Origin: Eubacterium barkeri | GTDB lineage: Bacteria > Bacillota > Clostridia > Eubacteriales > Eubacteriaceae | DNA length: 64,000 nucleotides | Direction of reading: 5' to 3' | NCBI RefSeq assembly: GCF_900107125.1 | Contig: NZ_FNOU01000006.1 | Location: 1-64,000 of the forward strand | Part shown: one piece after another, positions 53,844 to 61,623 of the stretch | Numbering within the stretch: the first letter of the stretch is position 1 | How the letters are laid out: each line of letters starts with the position of its first letter | Notes under the pieces: model-generated | The model's database searches: none | What the model saw: the letters and a program-made list of their open reading frames with translations, nothing else | Told to the model about the DNA's origin: nothing | Program-made: the position numbers and the translations under genes

Positions 53844-54893
53844 TTACGCCGCAGGGAGCTTGACAATAAAGGTTGTCCCCACGGGGATATTGGGTGCCAC
53901 GGTGATGGTACCGCTGTGGAGCTCGATGATTTTTTTTGAAAGGGTAAGGCCCAGACCGTTCCCCTTGGTTGCATGGGAGGAATCTCCTTGATAAAATTTT
54001 TCGAAAATCCGGTCCCTGGAAGCGGCCTCAATACCTTGTCCTTCATCGGAGAAGGTGATGATGAGGGATCCTGGGGCTTTTTCAATGCTAATGGTAATTT
54101 TTCCACCTGTGGGTGAGAATTTGATGGCGTTGTCCAACAGATTGATCCACACCTGTTTTAAAAGCTCTTCCCCGGCATTGATGCCGATTTCTGGAGAATC
54201 AAAATCGATCTCCAGATTTTTTTCAGTCCATTTTTGTTCAAGGAGGGCCACCACCCGGCGGAGTTGTTCGCTTAAGTTATAGGTGCTTTTATCCGAGAGG
54301 ATGGATTGGTTTTCCACCTTGGAAAGATTCAGGACATTGGTTGACAGCTCCACCAATCGGTCCGATTCTTTGATGATGATATCCAGATAGTCGCTGCGCT
54401 CTTCAGGGGTCAGGTCCTCGTATTTGAGGATTCGGGCAAATCCCCGGATGGAGACGATGGGTGTCTTAAATTCATGGGAGAAGTTATTGGTAAAATCTGT
54501 CCTCAGGACCTCAATACTCCCCAATTCTTGGGCCATATGGTTAAAGCTATGATTGAGGTTTTGCAGTTCCCCAGGACCCTTAAGATTCAGTCGGGTGTTA
54601 AAATCCCCATCGGCAAGATGATCCACGGCGGAGATAATCTCCCGGATGGGAGCAAGGGGGATGCGGCTGAAAAAACCTGCAATAAGGGTTCCAGTGAAGA
54701 TGCTGATGAGCCCAAAGATAAAAACGGGCATGAGGGGACTCAGTGGCAGCATGACATCAAACCATCCCCGGGAGCTTAAAAAGATGAAGATTAAAAAAAT
54801 AAAGCTCATGGTAAACAGCATTATGACAAAGATAATCGAGGCAAAAAAAAGGGCAAGATACTGCTGCTGAAGGCGGTTGGATGGTTTATTCAC
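53844..54893 (-). CDS. Sensor histidine kinase
   Basis: 349 residues. Two membrane segments (14-40 and about 48-75) with only a short outside loop, then a HAMP linker (DHLADGDFNTRLNLKGPGELQNLNHSFN), the HisKA site FSHEFKTPIVSIRGFARIL with H140, and the ATPase part with N box WINLLDNAIKFSP, G1 FSDEGQGI and G2 GNGLGLTLSKKI. With so little outside sequence it probably senses the membrane or an internal signal. It overlaps the response regulator gene by eight bases. The two lie convergent to the CrtQ/CrtO cluster and divergent from the glycerol regulator; the target is unknown. Confidence 0.93.
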   Translation of the reverse strand: MNKPSNRLQQQYLALFFASIIFVIMLFTMSFIFLIFIFLSSRGWFDVMLPLSPLMPVFIFGLISIFTGTLIAGFFSRIPLAPIREIISAVDHLADGDFNTRLNLKGPGELQNLNHSFNHMAQELGSIEVLRTDFTNNFSHEFKTPIVSIRGFARILKYEDLTPEERSDYLDIIIKESDRLVELSTNVLNLSKVENQSILSDKSTYNLSEQLRRVVALLEQKWTEKNLEIDFDSPEIGINAGEELLKQVWINLLDNAIKFSPTGGKITISIEKAPGSLIITFSDEGQGIEAASRDRIFEKFYQGDSSHATKGNGLGLTLSKKIIELHSGTITVAPNIPVGTTFIVKLPAA

Positions 54894-55563
54894 AGTGTTT
54901 CACCGCCTTGTAGCCGATGCCTCTTATGGTGACCAGATCAAATTCAGGGTAATCCTCAAAGCGCTTTCTCAGACGATTGATATGAACATTGACAGTGGTA
55001 TCCAGGGATTCTGATTCCATTCCCCAGATTTCATCCATAAGCTGAATTCGGGTAAAGATGACATTGGGCGTGCAGAGAAGCTTGTAAAGAAGGTAAAACT
55101 CCTTAGGGGGGAGGGTTTGGCGTTCCTTGCCCCGAATGACCGTTAGGGTGTCGTACTCCAGGGTGACGGCTCCGATGGTCAAAATCTTTTCATTCATAAT
55201 CTGGGAACGCCGCAGTAGGGCTTTTATCCGAAGGAGCATCTCGTCCTCGTTCACCGGCTTGACCATATAATCATCTGTTCCTGACAGAAAGCCTTGGCAT
55301 TTATCCTCTGGTAAGGCCTTCGCACTGACCATAAGGATGGGGGTGGAATCTCCGGCGTTTCTTAGCTCCTGGGTGAAGGTATAGCCGTTCATTTCCGGCA
55401 TCATGATATCCAGGACGATCAAATCGATGTGCTGGTTATCCAGGAGCTCCAGTGCCAAAAGGCCATTATCCGCAGTGTGGACATGGTAGCCTGCGTGCTT
55501 TAAAATTGCCCGCATTAAGCGTGCGGTGCTTAAATCGTCCTCAACCACTAATAGATCAAACAT
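54886..55563 (-). CDS. OmpR-family response regulator
   Basis: 225 residues. Receiver domain with acidic pair VVEDD, phospho-acceptor D52 in LIVLDIMMPEMNGY, and Lys in MVKPVNEDEM; then a winged-helix DNA-binding domain with PKEFYLLYKLLCTPNVIFTRIQLMDEIWG and VDTTVNVHINRLRKRFE-type sequence (LDTTVNVHINRLRKR). GGAGGATGACGTC precedes the ATG. It is the first gene of the two-component unit; TATAAT on the minus strand at 55599-55604 is its likely -10 box. Confidence 0.95.
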   Translation of the reverse strand: MFDLLVVEDDLSTARLMRAILKHAGYHVHTADNGLLALELLDNQHIDLIVLDIMMPEMNGYTFTQELRNAGDSTPILMVSAKALPEDKCQGFLSGTDDYMVKPVNEDEMLLRIKALLRRSQIMNEKILTIGAVTLEYDTLTVIRGKERQTLPPKEFYLLYKLLCTPNVIFTRIQLMDEIWGMESESLDTTVNVHINRLRKRFEDYPEFDLVTIRGIGYKAVKHCE

Positions 55564-55598
55564 GACGTCATCCTCCTTTACTCATTATAGATAATACT

Positions 55599-55604
55599 AT
55601 TATA
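55599..55604 (-). promoter_or_regulatory. -10 element of the two-component operon
   Basis: Minus-strand TATAAT, 36 bases before the response regulator start; no strong -35 box at 17 bases. Divergent from the glycerol-regulator promoter about 50 bases away. Confidence 0.5.
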
Positions 55605-55650
55605 CCATGTAGAATAAAGTACAGATTAACAGATCCGACAAAACAACTAT

Positions 55651-55679
55651 TTGACAGTGTAAAGACTTCAACCTATAAT
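55651..55679 (+). promoter_or_regulatory. Promoter of the DeoR/GlpR regulator
   Basis: Perfect consensus TTGACA (55651-55656), 17-base spacer, TATAAT (55674-55679), 31 bases before the chosen start. Confidence 0.9.
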
Positions 55680-55709
55680 AAATCCATAACATCACAAGGG
55701 AGAATGAAA

Positions 55710-56477
55710 ATGCACTATCTGGAACGAAGAAAAGACATCCTCAATCTCATTATGCAGGAGGGGTCAGTAAAGGCCGAGGAGCTGGCTAAGCGCTATGCCG
55801 TTGGGGTCCCAACAATCCGTAGAGATTTAAAATATTTGGCTGAGGAATATGGTATTGAAATAGCTTATGGTGGGGCCTATCGGAAGGAGTCCCTGGCCAA
55901 TCAACACGTGGTGGAGCTAAATATTACTCAGAAGCGGATGCATCATTTAGAAGATAAGCGTTTTATTGCTAAAAAAGCAGCGGCCATTGTAGAGGATGGC
56001 GATACCATTGCGCTTAATGCTGGCAGCTCTGTGGAGCTGGTTCTGGACTATTTGGAAGGGATAAACGCAGTAAATATCGTCACCCTTTCCCTCAATGTTG
56101 CCCTGCGGGCGTCTACCATTCCCGGGGCCACCATTTATATGCCTGGAGGAAAGCTGAGAAATTATTCCGGAGCCTTTTATGGCAGTGAAACCGAGAGCTT
56201 TTTAAAGCGATTTAATATTGATAAGGCCTTCTTAGGCGTAGTAGCGGTGTCCATTAATAAGGGGGTGACCCACCCTTCCCTGGAGGAGGTAAAGACCAAT
56301 CAAATTTTGGCGGATATTAGTCGTGAATGCTATTTGCTGGCAGATCACTCTAAATTTGATAAGACGTCCCTTATTAAGATGTATGATTTGTCCCAATTCC
56401 ATGGATTTATCCTGGATGAGGCTACCCCGGAAATTTACAGAGAGTATGCCAGAAATAATGATATTATTATTATTTAA
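55710..56477 (+). CDS. glpR: DeoR/GlpR-family transcriptional regulator
   Basis: 255 residues. The N-terminal DeoR helix-turn-helix is clear (RRKDILNLIMQEGSVKAEELAKRYAVGVPTIRRDLKYLAEEYGIEIAYGGAY), followed by the sugar-phosphate-binding domain with LNAGSSVELVLDYL and DKAFLGVVAVSINKGVTHPS. In relatives the ligand is a phosphorylated sugar or glycerol-3-phosphate. The start at 55710 is chosen because AAGGGAG is seven bases before it; the ATG at 55704 is too close. It stands just before glpK, separated by a terminator, so glycerol genes are the likely target. Symbol is by context. Confidence 0.85.
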   Translation: MHYLERRKDILNLIMQEGSVKAEELAKRYAVGVPTIRRDLKYLAEEYGIEIAYGGAYRKESLANQHVVELNITQKRMHHLEDKRFIAKKAAAIVEDGDTIALNAGSSVELVLDYLEGINAVNIVTLSLNVALRASTIPGATIYMPGGKLRNYSGAFYGSETESFLKRFNIDKAFLGVVAVSINKGVTHPSLEEVKTNQILADISRECYLLADHSKFDKTSLIKMYDLSQFHGFILDEATPEIYREYARNNDIIII

Positions 56478-56512
56478 TGAAATGATGCGATGAAGTGAAT
56501 AGAATAAATCAT

Positions 56513-56549
56513 AAAAAGCACTAAAGTTTATGGCACTTTAGTGCTTTTT
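56513..56549 (+). terminator. Terminator after the GlpR-like gene
   Basis: AAAAAGCACTAAAG and CTTTAGTGCTTTTT form a long stem with flanking A and T tracts. The glpK -35 box begins directly after it. Confidence 0.9.
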
Positions 56550-56552
56550 ATA

Positions 56553-56580
56553 TTGACTTTTTGTCGAATGTGAATATAAT
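56553..56580 (+). promoter_or_regulatory. Promoter of the glycerol operon
   Basis: TTGACT (56553-56558), 16-base spacer, TATAAT (56575-56580), about 105 bases before glpK. Confidence 0.75.
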
Positions 56581-56590
56581 ATGAATATAA
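56571..56590 (+). repeat. Tandem TGAATATAA repeats over the glpK promoter
   Basis: TGAATATAA occurs at 56571-56579 and again at 56582-56590, 11 bases apart (about one helical turn), overlapping the -10 box. Related GTAAATATA and TTGATATAA follow to 56614. They are candidates for the binding sites of the adjacent DeoR-type regulator; AT-rich chance similarity is possible. Confidence 0.4.
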
Positions 56591-56684
56591 AGTAAATATA
56601 TTGTTGATATAAAGTGGACAGAAAGGGGGGAGTCCACAGGGGGCAGAATTCATTTTTTTAACAGGAGAACAGGAGAGGTAAAAA

Positions 56685-58175
56685 ATGAAACAGTATATTA
56701 TGGTCATTGATGAGGGAACGACGGGGACACGTTCTTTAATCTTTAACAAGGATTTTCGCATTGTAGCCCAGAGTTATGAAGAGTTTACCCAGTACACGCC
56801 CAGCGAGGATAAGGTGGAGCATGATGCCATGGAGATTTATGAAAAATCCGTGGAAATGTGCCAAAAGGCCATTGACCAGGCAGGCATCGATCCCGCTGAT
56901 ATCGCCGCCATTGGGATTACCAATCAGCGGGCAACGGCGGTGGTTTGGGATAAACAAACGGGAGAGCCACTGTACAATGCCATTGTGTGGCAGGACACCC
57001 GAACGGCGGCCCAGTGCCAAGCCATTAATGATGGACCCTGGGGAGAAAAGGCACGAAAGGCAACGGGATGGACAGTGGCACCGGTTTACTCTTCCATGAT
57101 GCTGAAATGGTTTATGGAAAATGTGCCGGCTATTCAATCGAAAATTGATGCCGGGGAAGCTCTTTTTGGAACCATGGATACCTGGCTGATTTGGAAGCTG
57201 ACTGGGGGGAAAGTACATAAGGTCAGCTACTCCAATGCTTCGGTTATGGGAAGCTATGATTTACACACCGGGAACTGGTATCAGGAATTTTTAGATTTCC
57301 TGGGGATTCCCGTGGATATTTATCCAGTGGTAGAAGATGATTCCGGTGATTTTGGTGTGACGGAGCCAGAAATCTTTGGCGCAGCCATTCCCATTACTGG
57401 AGTCATTGCCGACCAGCACGCCGCATTGTACGCCCAAGGGTGTCGGAAGCAAGGGTCCTGTAAAATTACCAATGGGACGGGGTCTTTCCTGGATGTCAAT
57501 GTGGGTAATAATCTGACCATTTCAGATGAGGGTCTGAATACGGTCATCGCCTGGAAAATCGGAGATGAAATTACTTATGCCCTAGAGGGGTATGAGGATG
57601 TGACCGGCTCTGCGGTTCAGTGGCTTCGGGACGGTCTGCAGTGCATTGAAACCTCGGCGGAGACTGAAACCCTGGCCCGCTCCGTGGAAAGTGCCAACGG
57701 TGTTTATTTTGTGCCGGCCCTAACGGGCTTAAGCGCGCCCTACCATGATCCCTTTGCCCGGGGAACGCTGTTTGGGATCACCCGGGGGACGACCAAGGCC
57801 CATATTGTCCGGGCGACCCTGGAAGGGATAGCCTATCGTCTCCGGGATATTCTGGATGTCGTGGAAAAGGAATCTGGGGTTAAAATGGAGCAAATCCGTA
57901 TCGATGGCGGGGCATCAAAGAACGATTTTCTGGCCCAGCGCATGGCGGATATGTTAGTGGCTCAGGTGGATCGTCCCTTCTCCGTGGAAGCCACCAGCCT
58001 GGGTGCTGCTGAAATGGCTGGCCTTGCGGTGGGGTTATGGCAGGAATCAGATTTTGATGCTTGTTTGGAAATTGAAAAATCCTTTGTCCCGGAAATGTCA
58101 GCTGAGAAGCGGGAATCCCGCTATAAGGATTGGAAGGCGGCCATTCAGCGCAGCATTGGCTGGATGAATCGATAA
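56685..58175 (+). CDS. glpK: Glycerol kinase
   Basis: Phosphorylates glycerol to glycerol-3-phosphate, trapping it in the cell. 496 residues with VIDEGTTGTRSLIF (7-20), GITNQRATAVVWDKQTG near 83, IVWQDTRTA near 102, ADQHAALYAQG near 243, GTGSFLDVN and the C-terminal IRIDGGASKNDFLAQRMADML. These are the FGGY signatures of the glycerol branch. No histidine HPr-phosphorylation site was evident in the region searched by eye. It heads the operon; no glpF facilitator gene lies in the window. A ribosome binding site GGAGAGG precedes the ATG. Confidence 0.96.
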   Translation: MKQYIMVIDEGTTGTRSLIFNKDFRIVAQSYEEFTQYTPSEDKVEHDAMEIYEKSVEMCQKAIDQAGIDPADIAAIGITNQRATAVVWDKQTGEPLYNAIVWQDTRTAAQCQAINDGPWGEKARKATGWTVAPVYSSMMLKWFMENVPAIQSKIDAGEALFGTMDTWLIWKLTGGKVHKVSYSNASVMGSYDLHTGNWYQEFLDFLGIPVDIYPVVEDDSGDFGVTEPEIFGAAIPITGVIADQHAALYAQGCRKQGSCKITNGTGSFLDVNVGNNLTISDEGLNTVIAWKIGDEITYALEGYEDVTGSAVQWLRDGLQCIETSAETETLARSVESANGVYFVPALTGLSAPYHDPFARGTLFGITRGTTKAHIVRATLEGIAYRLRDILDVVEKESGVKMEQIRIDGGASKNDFLAQRMADMLVAQVDRPFSVEATSLGAAEMAGLAVGLWQESDFDACLEIEKSFVPEMSAEKRESRYKDWKAAIQRSIGWMNR

Positions 58176-58196
58176 GTATAATCGTAATGTTGGGGA

Positions 58197-58223
58197 TATC
58201 CCATTCAGGACCTGAATGGGATA
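58197..58223. repeat. 27-base perfect palindrome between glpK and the FAD oxidoreductase
   Basis: TATCCCATTCAGG, one central A, and CCTGAATGGGATA form a perfect inverted repeat with a 13-base arm. It is not followed by a T run, so it is not a typical terminator. It could be an RNA hairpin that shapes expression within the operon, or a DNA operator. Confidence 0.75.
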
Positions 58224-58262
58224 GCTCCTCTCTGGAATTCTTGGGATGAGGTACGCAGAAGC

Positions 58263-59975
58263 ATGAAAAAACAATTTGAAGAAGGGTGCCAAGCTATTTT
58301 GGGGCTAGACCAAAAGAAAATCACCTTTTCAGTGGATGACCGCAAGGTCGTGACCCTGGTGGGAGAGGTGGAATCCTGGCAACAGGTGGTGGATGCCGGT
58401 CATGTTGCAGGAAAGCTAAAGGGTGTTAAAGGCGTCATCAATGAGCTGACAGCCAAGGGAATACCCACAATGAAAAAAGATTATTCCAGTGCCGCCCAGT
58501 CGGCTCGTGGCCTTGGGCAGATCGGGACCTATGATATTGTGATTGTAGGCGCTGGTGTGACGGGTGCGGGTATTGCACGGACACTGTCTAAATACAATCG
58601 ATCGATTTTGGTTATTGAGAAAAAATCCGATATCTCTGAGGGGACATCGAAATCCAACAATGGGATGATTCACTCCGGCTACGATTCTAAAGCCGGGTCC
58701 CTTAAGGCCCTCATGAATGTTAAGGGAAATGCCATGTACACAAAGTGGCAGAAGGAGCTTGGATTTAAGATGAATCGCTGTGGCTCCTTTGTTGCCGGCT
58801 TTGATGAAGAGGACGAGGGGTACCTTCAAGCCTATTATGAGCTTGGCAAAAAAAATGGGGTGCCGGGAATCGAAGTAATGGATGCCGATAAGGCCAGAAA
58901 AATCGAACCCGCCCTTGGGAAAGCAGTAAAAAAAGTTCTGTGGACACCTTCTGCGGCCTATGTTGAGCCCTATGAGGTGGTTGAAGCTCTGATGGAAAAT
59001 GCCATTGATAATGGGGCACGGTTAATGTTAGATACGGAAGTTCTGGCCATGGATCAAGAAGGTCAACGGGTGACCACCGTGGTGACCAGTCGGGGGATTG
59101 TCAAGACTTCATGTGTCATTAATGCCGCAGGATTGTATGCAGATGTCGTTGCAGAAATGGCCGGGGACCGCTTTTATACCATTCATCCCCGGCGGGGAAG
59201 CCTGGTGGTGCTGGATAAGAAGCTGGGAGAAAAGGCGACGAAGGCTTTTATCGGCACACCTCCGAAAAATTTTACAAAGGGTGGCGGGCCAACCCAGAGC
59301 CCCGAAGGCAATCCCTTCTGGGGGCCATCGGCCATTGAGGTGGCAGATAAAGAAAATACCGAAGTGGATGAGGAGGATTTAACCTTTATCATGAAAAAGG
59401 GGAAGCACCTCACCGATGGGATTACGGAGCGGGACATCATTACCTTTTTCTCGGGATGCCGTGCGGCCAATTATATCGAGGATTTCATCATTGAAGCGTC
59501 TGAAACCCTGGAAAACTTTATTCATGTTGCGGGGATTCAATCCCCGGGGCTGGCCTCGGCCCCGGCCATTGCAGAAGCGGTTGAAGAAATTTACACCGGC
59601 CTCCTTCCGGGAGCCCAGGTGAAAGAAAATTACAATCCCATTCGTTCGAAAGTTAAACCCTTTAGGGACTGCACTCGAGAAGAGCAGGACGCTTTGGTGG
59701 CAGAAAATCCCCTCTATGGCCATATGATCTGCCGATGTGAAACCATCACCGAGGCGGAAATCGTCGCGGCCATTCATGGTAAAATTCCAGCACTTACGGT
59801 GGATGCCGTAAAACGGCGGACCCGGGCGGGGATGGGACGCTGCCAAGGAGGATTCTGTGGTCCCCGGGTCGTTGAAATCATCGCCCGGGAACTGGGAATA
59901 CCTGAAGACCGTGTCACTAAATGTGGTCAAGGCTCCGAGGTTTTGTCCGGTCCATCGCGAAAGGAGAGGGTGTAG
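58263..59975 (+). CDS. GlpA-like FAD oxidoreductase with N-terminal BON-like domain and BFD-type 2Fe-2S domain
   Basis: 570 residues. Residues 15-66 (ITFSVDDRKVVTLVGEVESWQ, AGKLKGVKGVINELTAKG) look like a BON domain. The FAD domain starts at YDIVIVGAGVTGAGIARTL (about 91) and continues with GTSKSNNGMIHSGYDSKAGSLKA, the pattern of anaerobic glycerol-3-phosphate dehydrogenase A and L-2-hydroxyglutarate oxidase relatives. The C-terminus has a BFD-type cluster, CRCETITEAEI and GMGRCQGGFCGP. With glpK upstream it most likely oxidises glycerol-3-phosphate to DHAP. An internal ATG at 58470 (M70) has its own AAGGGA nine bases before it, so a form without the BON domain may also be made. Confidence 0.85.
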   Translation: MKKQFEEGCQAILGLDQKKITFSVDDRKVVTLVGEVESWQQVVDAGHVAGKLKGVKGVINELTAKGIPTMKKDYSSAAQSARGLGQIGTYDIVIVGAGVTGAGIARTLSKYNRSILVIEKKSDISEGTSKSNNGMIHSGYDSKAGSLKALMNVKGNAMYTKWQKELGFKMNRCGSFVAGFDEEDEGYLQAYYELGKKNGVPGIEVMDADKARKIEPALGKAVKKVLWTPSAAYVEPYEVVEALMENAIDNGARLMLDTEVLAMDQEGQRVTTVVTSRGIVKTSCVINAAGLYADVVAEMAGDRFYTIHPRRGSLVVLDKKLGEKATKAFIGTPPKNFTKGGGPTQSPEGNPFWGPSAIEVADKENTEVDEEDLTFIMKKGKHLTDGITERDIITFFSGCRAANYIEDFIIEASETLENFIHVAGIQSPGLASAPAIAEAVEEIYTGLLPGAQVKENYNPIRSKVKPFRDCTREEQDALVAENPLYGHMICRCETITEAEIVAAIHGKIPALTVDAVKRRTRAGMGRCQGGFCGPRVVEIIARELGIPEDRVTKCGQGSEVLSGPSRKERV

Positions 59976-59977
59976 CC

Positions 59978-61228
59978 ATGAAGCGAATGAATATTGATTG
60001 TGCCATTATCGGAGGAGGCCCGGCTGGCCTGGCGGCCGCCATCGAAGCCCATCGTGGGGGGCTTGATGTCCTTATTATCGAGCGGGATGTCTGCCTTGGT
60101 GGGATTTTACAGCAGTGCATCCACGATGGCTTTGGCCTGACCCGCTTTAAGCGCCGCATGACGGGGGGGCAGTATGCCCAGGCCTTTATTGACGATGTCG
60201 AGGCGGAGGGTATCGCTGTAAAGCTGAATACCATGGTCTTGGAAATTACCAAGGATAAGATGGTTTATGCCATCAATGACCAGGAAGGAATGCTGGCTAT
60301 CCAGGCAAAAACGGTCATTTTGACAATGGGCTGTCGTGAACGGACCCGTTCCCAGGTGATGATCTACGGCAGCCGGCCCTCTGGCGTTTTAACGGCGGGT
60401 GCTGTCCAGCGGTATATTAATATGGAGGGATACCTCCCCGGTAAGGAAGCGGTGATTCTGGGATCCGGTGATATTGGTCTCATCATGGCCAGACGGATGA
60501 CCCTGGAGGGCATCCAGGTCAAGGGTGTGTATGAAATTATGCATTCTGAGGGGGGACTTACCCGGAATATCGTCCAATGTCTGGAGGATTATGATATTCC
60601 CTTGCATTTAGGCACCACCGTCCGGAAAATCCATGGAAAAAAAGCCATCGAAGGTGTTACCGTGGCGAAGGTTGATGACAATCTGAAGCCTATTGCCGGG
60701 ACAGAGGAATACATCCCCTGTGATTTGCTGGTGCTTTCCGTGGGGCTTATTCCGGAAAATGAGCTGAGTGAAAAACTCGAGGTTGTGATGGATCCAGTCA
60801 CCAAGGGGCCGGTGGTGAATGATGAAATGATGACCTCCCTTCCTGGTGTTTTCGCAGCGGGTAATGTGGCGACCGTTTTCGATTTAGTGGATTATGTTTC
60901 CCTCACTGGTGAGATTGCAGCCCGGGGTGCCATTCGCTATGTGACAGAAGGGGAGACCCCGGTGGAAACCATCGCGGTACAGCCCGGGGATAATGTCAGC
61001 TTTGTCTTTCCCCAGAAAATTCGTAAAGATACTCAAAATGAAGCCCTTCATGTATTCATGCGGGTCCGTAAGCCGGATACAAAGGTAGCTTCAGTACGCA
61101 TCCAGGGGGGAGAGTCCCAAAGGATTAAAAAACACCAGGTGGTTAAACCGCCGGAAATGGTTTGTGAGACCATCGCACTTTCAGACCTTTCCCTGGATGA
61201 ACCACTCATCATCGGAATGGAGAAATAG
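59978..61228 (+). CDS. NAD(P)/FAD-dependent oxidoreductase of the glycerol operon
   Basis: 416 residues. N-terminal FAD loop IDCAIIGGGPAGLAAAIEAHRGG, followed by GGILQQCIHDGFGL and GCRERTRSQ. A second dinucleotide-binding loop AVILGSGDIGLIMARRM lies near 165, and VFAAGNVATVFDLVDYV is the FAD end motif. It belongs to the group of two-dinucleotide flavoproteins (HcnB/NirB-like) that accompany GlpA-type subunits in Clostridia and probably moves electrons between glycerol-3-phosphate and NAD(P) through the partner's cluster. The ATG at 59978 lies two bases after the upstream stop; the longer frame from 59921 overlaps and is rejected. DUF1667 starts two bases after its stop. Confidence 0.85.
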   Translation: MKRMNIDCAIIGGGPAGLAAAIEAHRGGLDVLIIERDVCLGGILQQCIHDGFGLTRFKRRMTGGQYAQAFIDDVEAEGIAVKLNTMVLEITKDKMVYAINDQEGMLAIQAKTVILTMGCRERTRSQVMIYGSRPSGVLTAGAVQRYINMEGYLPGKEAVILGSGDIGLIMARRMTLEGIQVKGVYEIMHSEGGLTRNIVQCLEDYDIPLHLGTTVRKIHGKKAIEGVTVAKVDDNLKPIAGTEEYIPCDLLVLSVGLIPENELSEKLEVVMDPVTKGPVVNDEMMTSLPGVFAAGNVATVFDLVDYVSLTGEIAARGAIRYVTEGETPVETIAVQPGDNVSFVFPQKIRKDTQNEALHVFMRVRKPDTKVASVRIQGGESQRIKKHQVVKPPEMVCETIALSDLSLDEPLIIGMEK

Positions 61229-61230
61229 CC

Positions 61231-61596
61231 ATGGAGAAAAGAGAATACACCTGTATCGTCTGTCCGAAAAGCTGCAAAGGAACGCTGACCATTGCTGAAG
61301 ACGGGGGGATGACCACAGAAGGCTTTGACTGTAAAAATGGGAAGCAATACGCCCAGGATGAATATACCGCACCCAAGCGGATGCTGACGACCACTGTAGC
61401 CATTGAGAATGCAGTTTTTAACCTGCTGCCGGTGGTGGGAAGTGGTGAAATCAGACGATCCCTCATTCCGGAGTGCCTGGAGTATTTATATCAAATTTCA
61501 GTTCAGGCACCGGTAAAAGCCGGGGAGATTCTGGTGACGGATATTTGTGGCAGTGGTGTGGATATTCTTGCAGCCCGCAGCTTAAGTACAAAGTAA
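61231..61596 (+). CDS. DUF1667 domain protein
   Basis: 121 residues. The N-terminus has YTCIVCPKSCKGTL (C8, C11, C15) and GFDCKNGK (C34), four Cys suited to an Fe-S cluster or zinc, followed by the DUF1667 core (YTAPKRMLTTTVAIENA and AGEILVTDICGSGVDILAARSL). The family almost always sits behind the GlpA-like flavoprotein and the NAD(P)/FAD oxidoreductase as the third part of a complex, as here. Its role in electron transfer is assumed, not shown. It starts two bases after the upstream stop. Confidence 0.88.
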   Translation: MEKREYTCIVCPKSCKGTLTIAEDGGMTTEGFDCKNGKQYAQDEYTAPKRMLTTTVAIENAVFNLLPVVGSGEIRRSLIPECLEYLYQISVQAPVKAGEILVTDICGSGVDILAARSLSTK

Positions 61597-61623
61597 GACA
61601 TTCAAAAGAAAGTGAGTCAATTA

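Noticed and set aside
54474-54870. Plus-strand open frames opposite the histidine kinase
   Set aside because: The kinase has all HAMP, HisKA and ATPase motifs on the minus strand; the plus frames are Lys-rich complements.
58197-58223. Palindrome as a Rho-independent terminator of glpK
   Set aside because: No T run follows (GCTCCTCTCTGG), so intrinsic termination is unlikely; it is kept as an unexplained palindrome.
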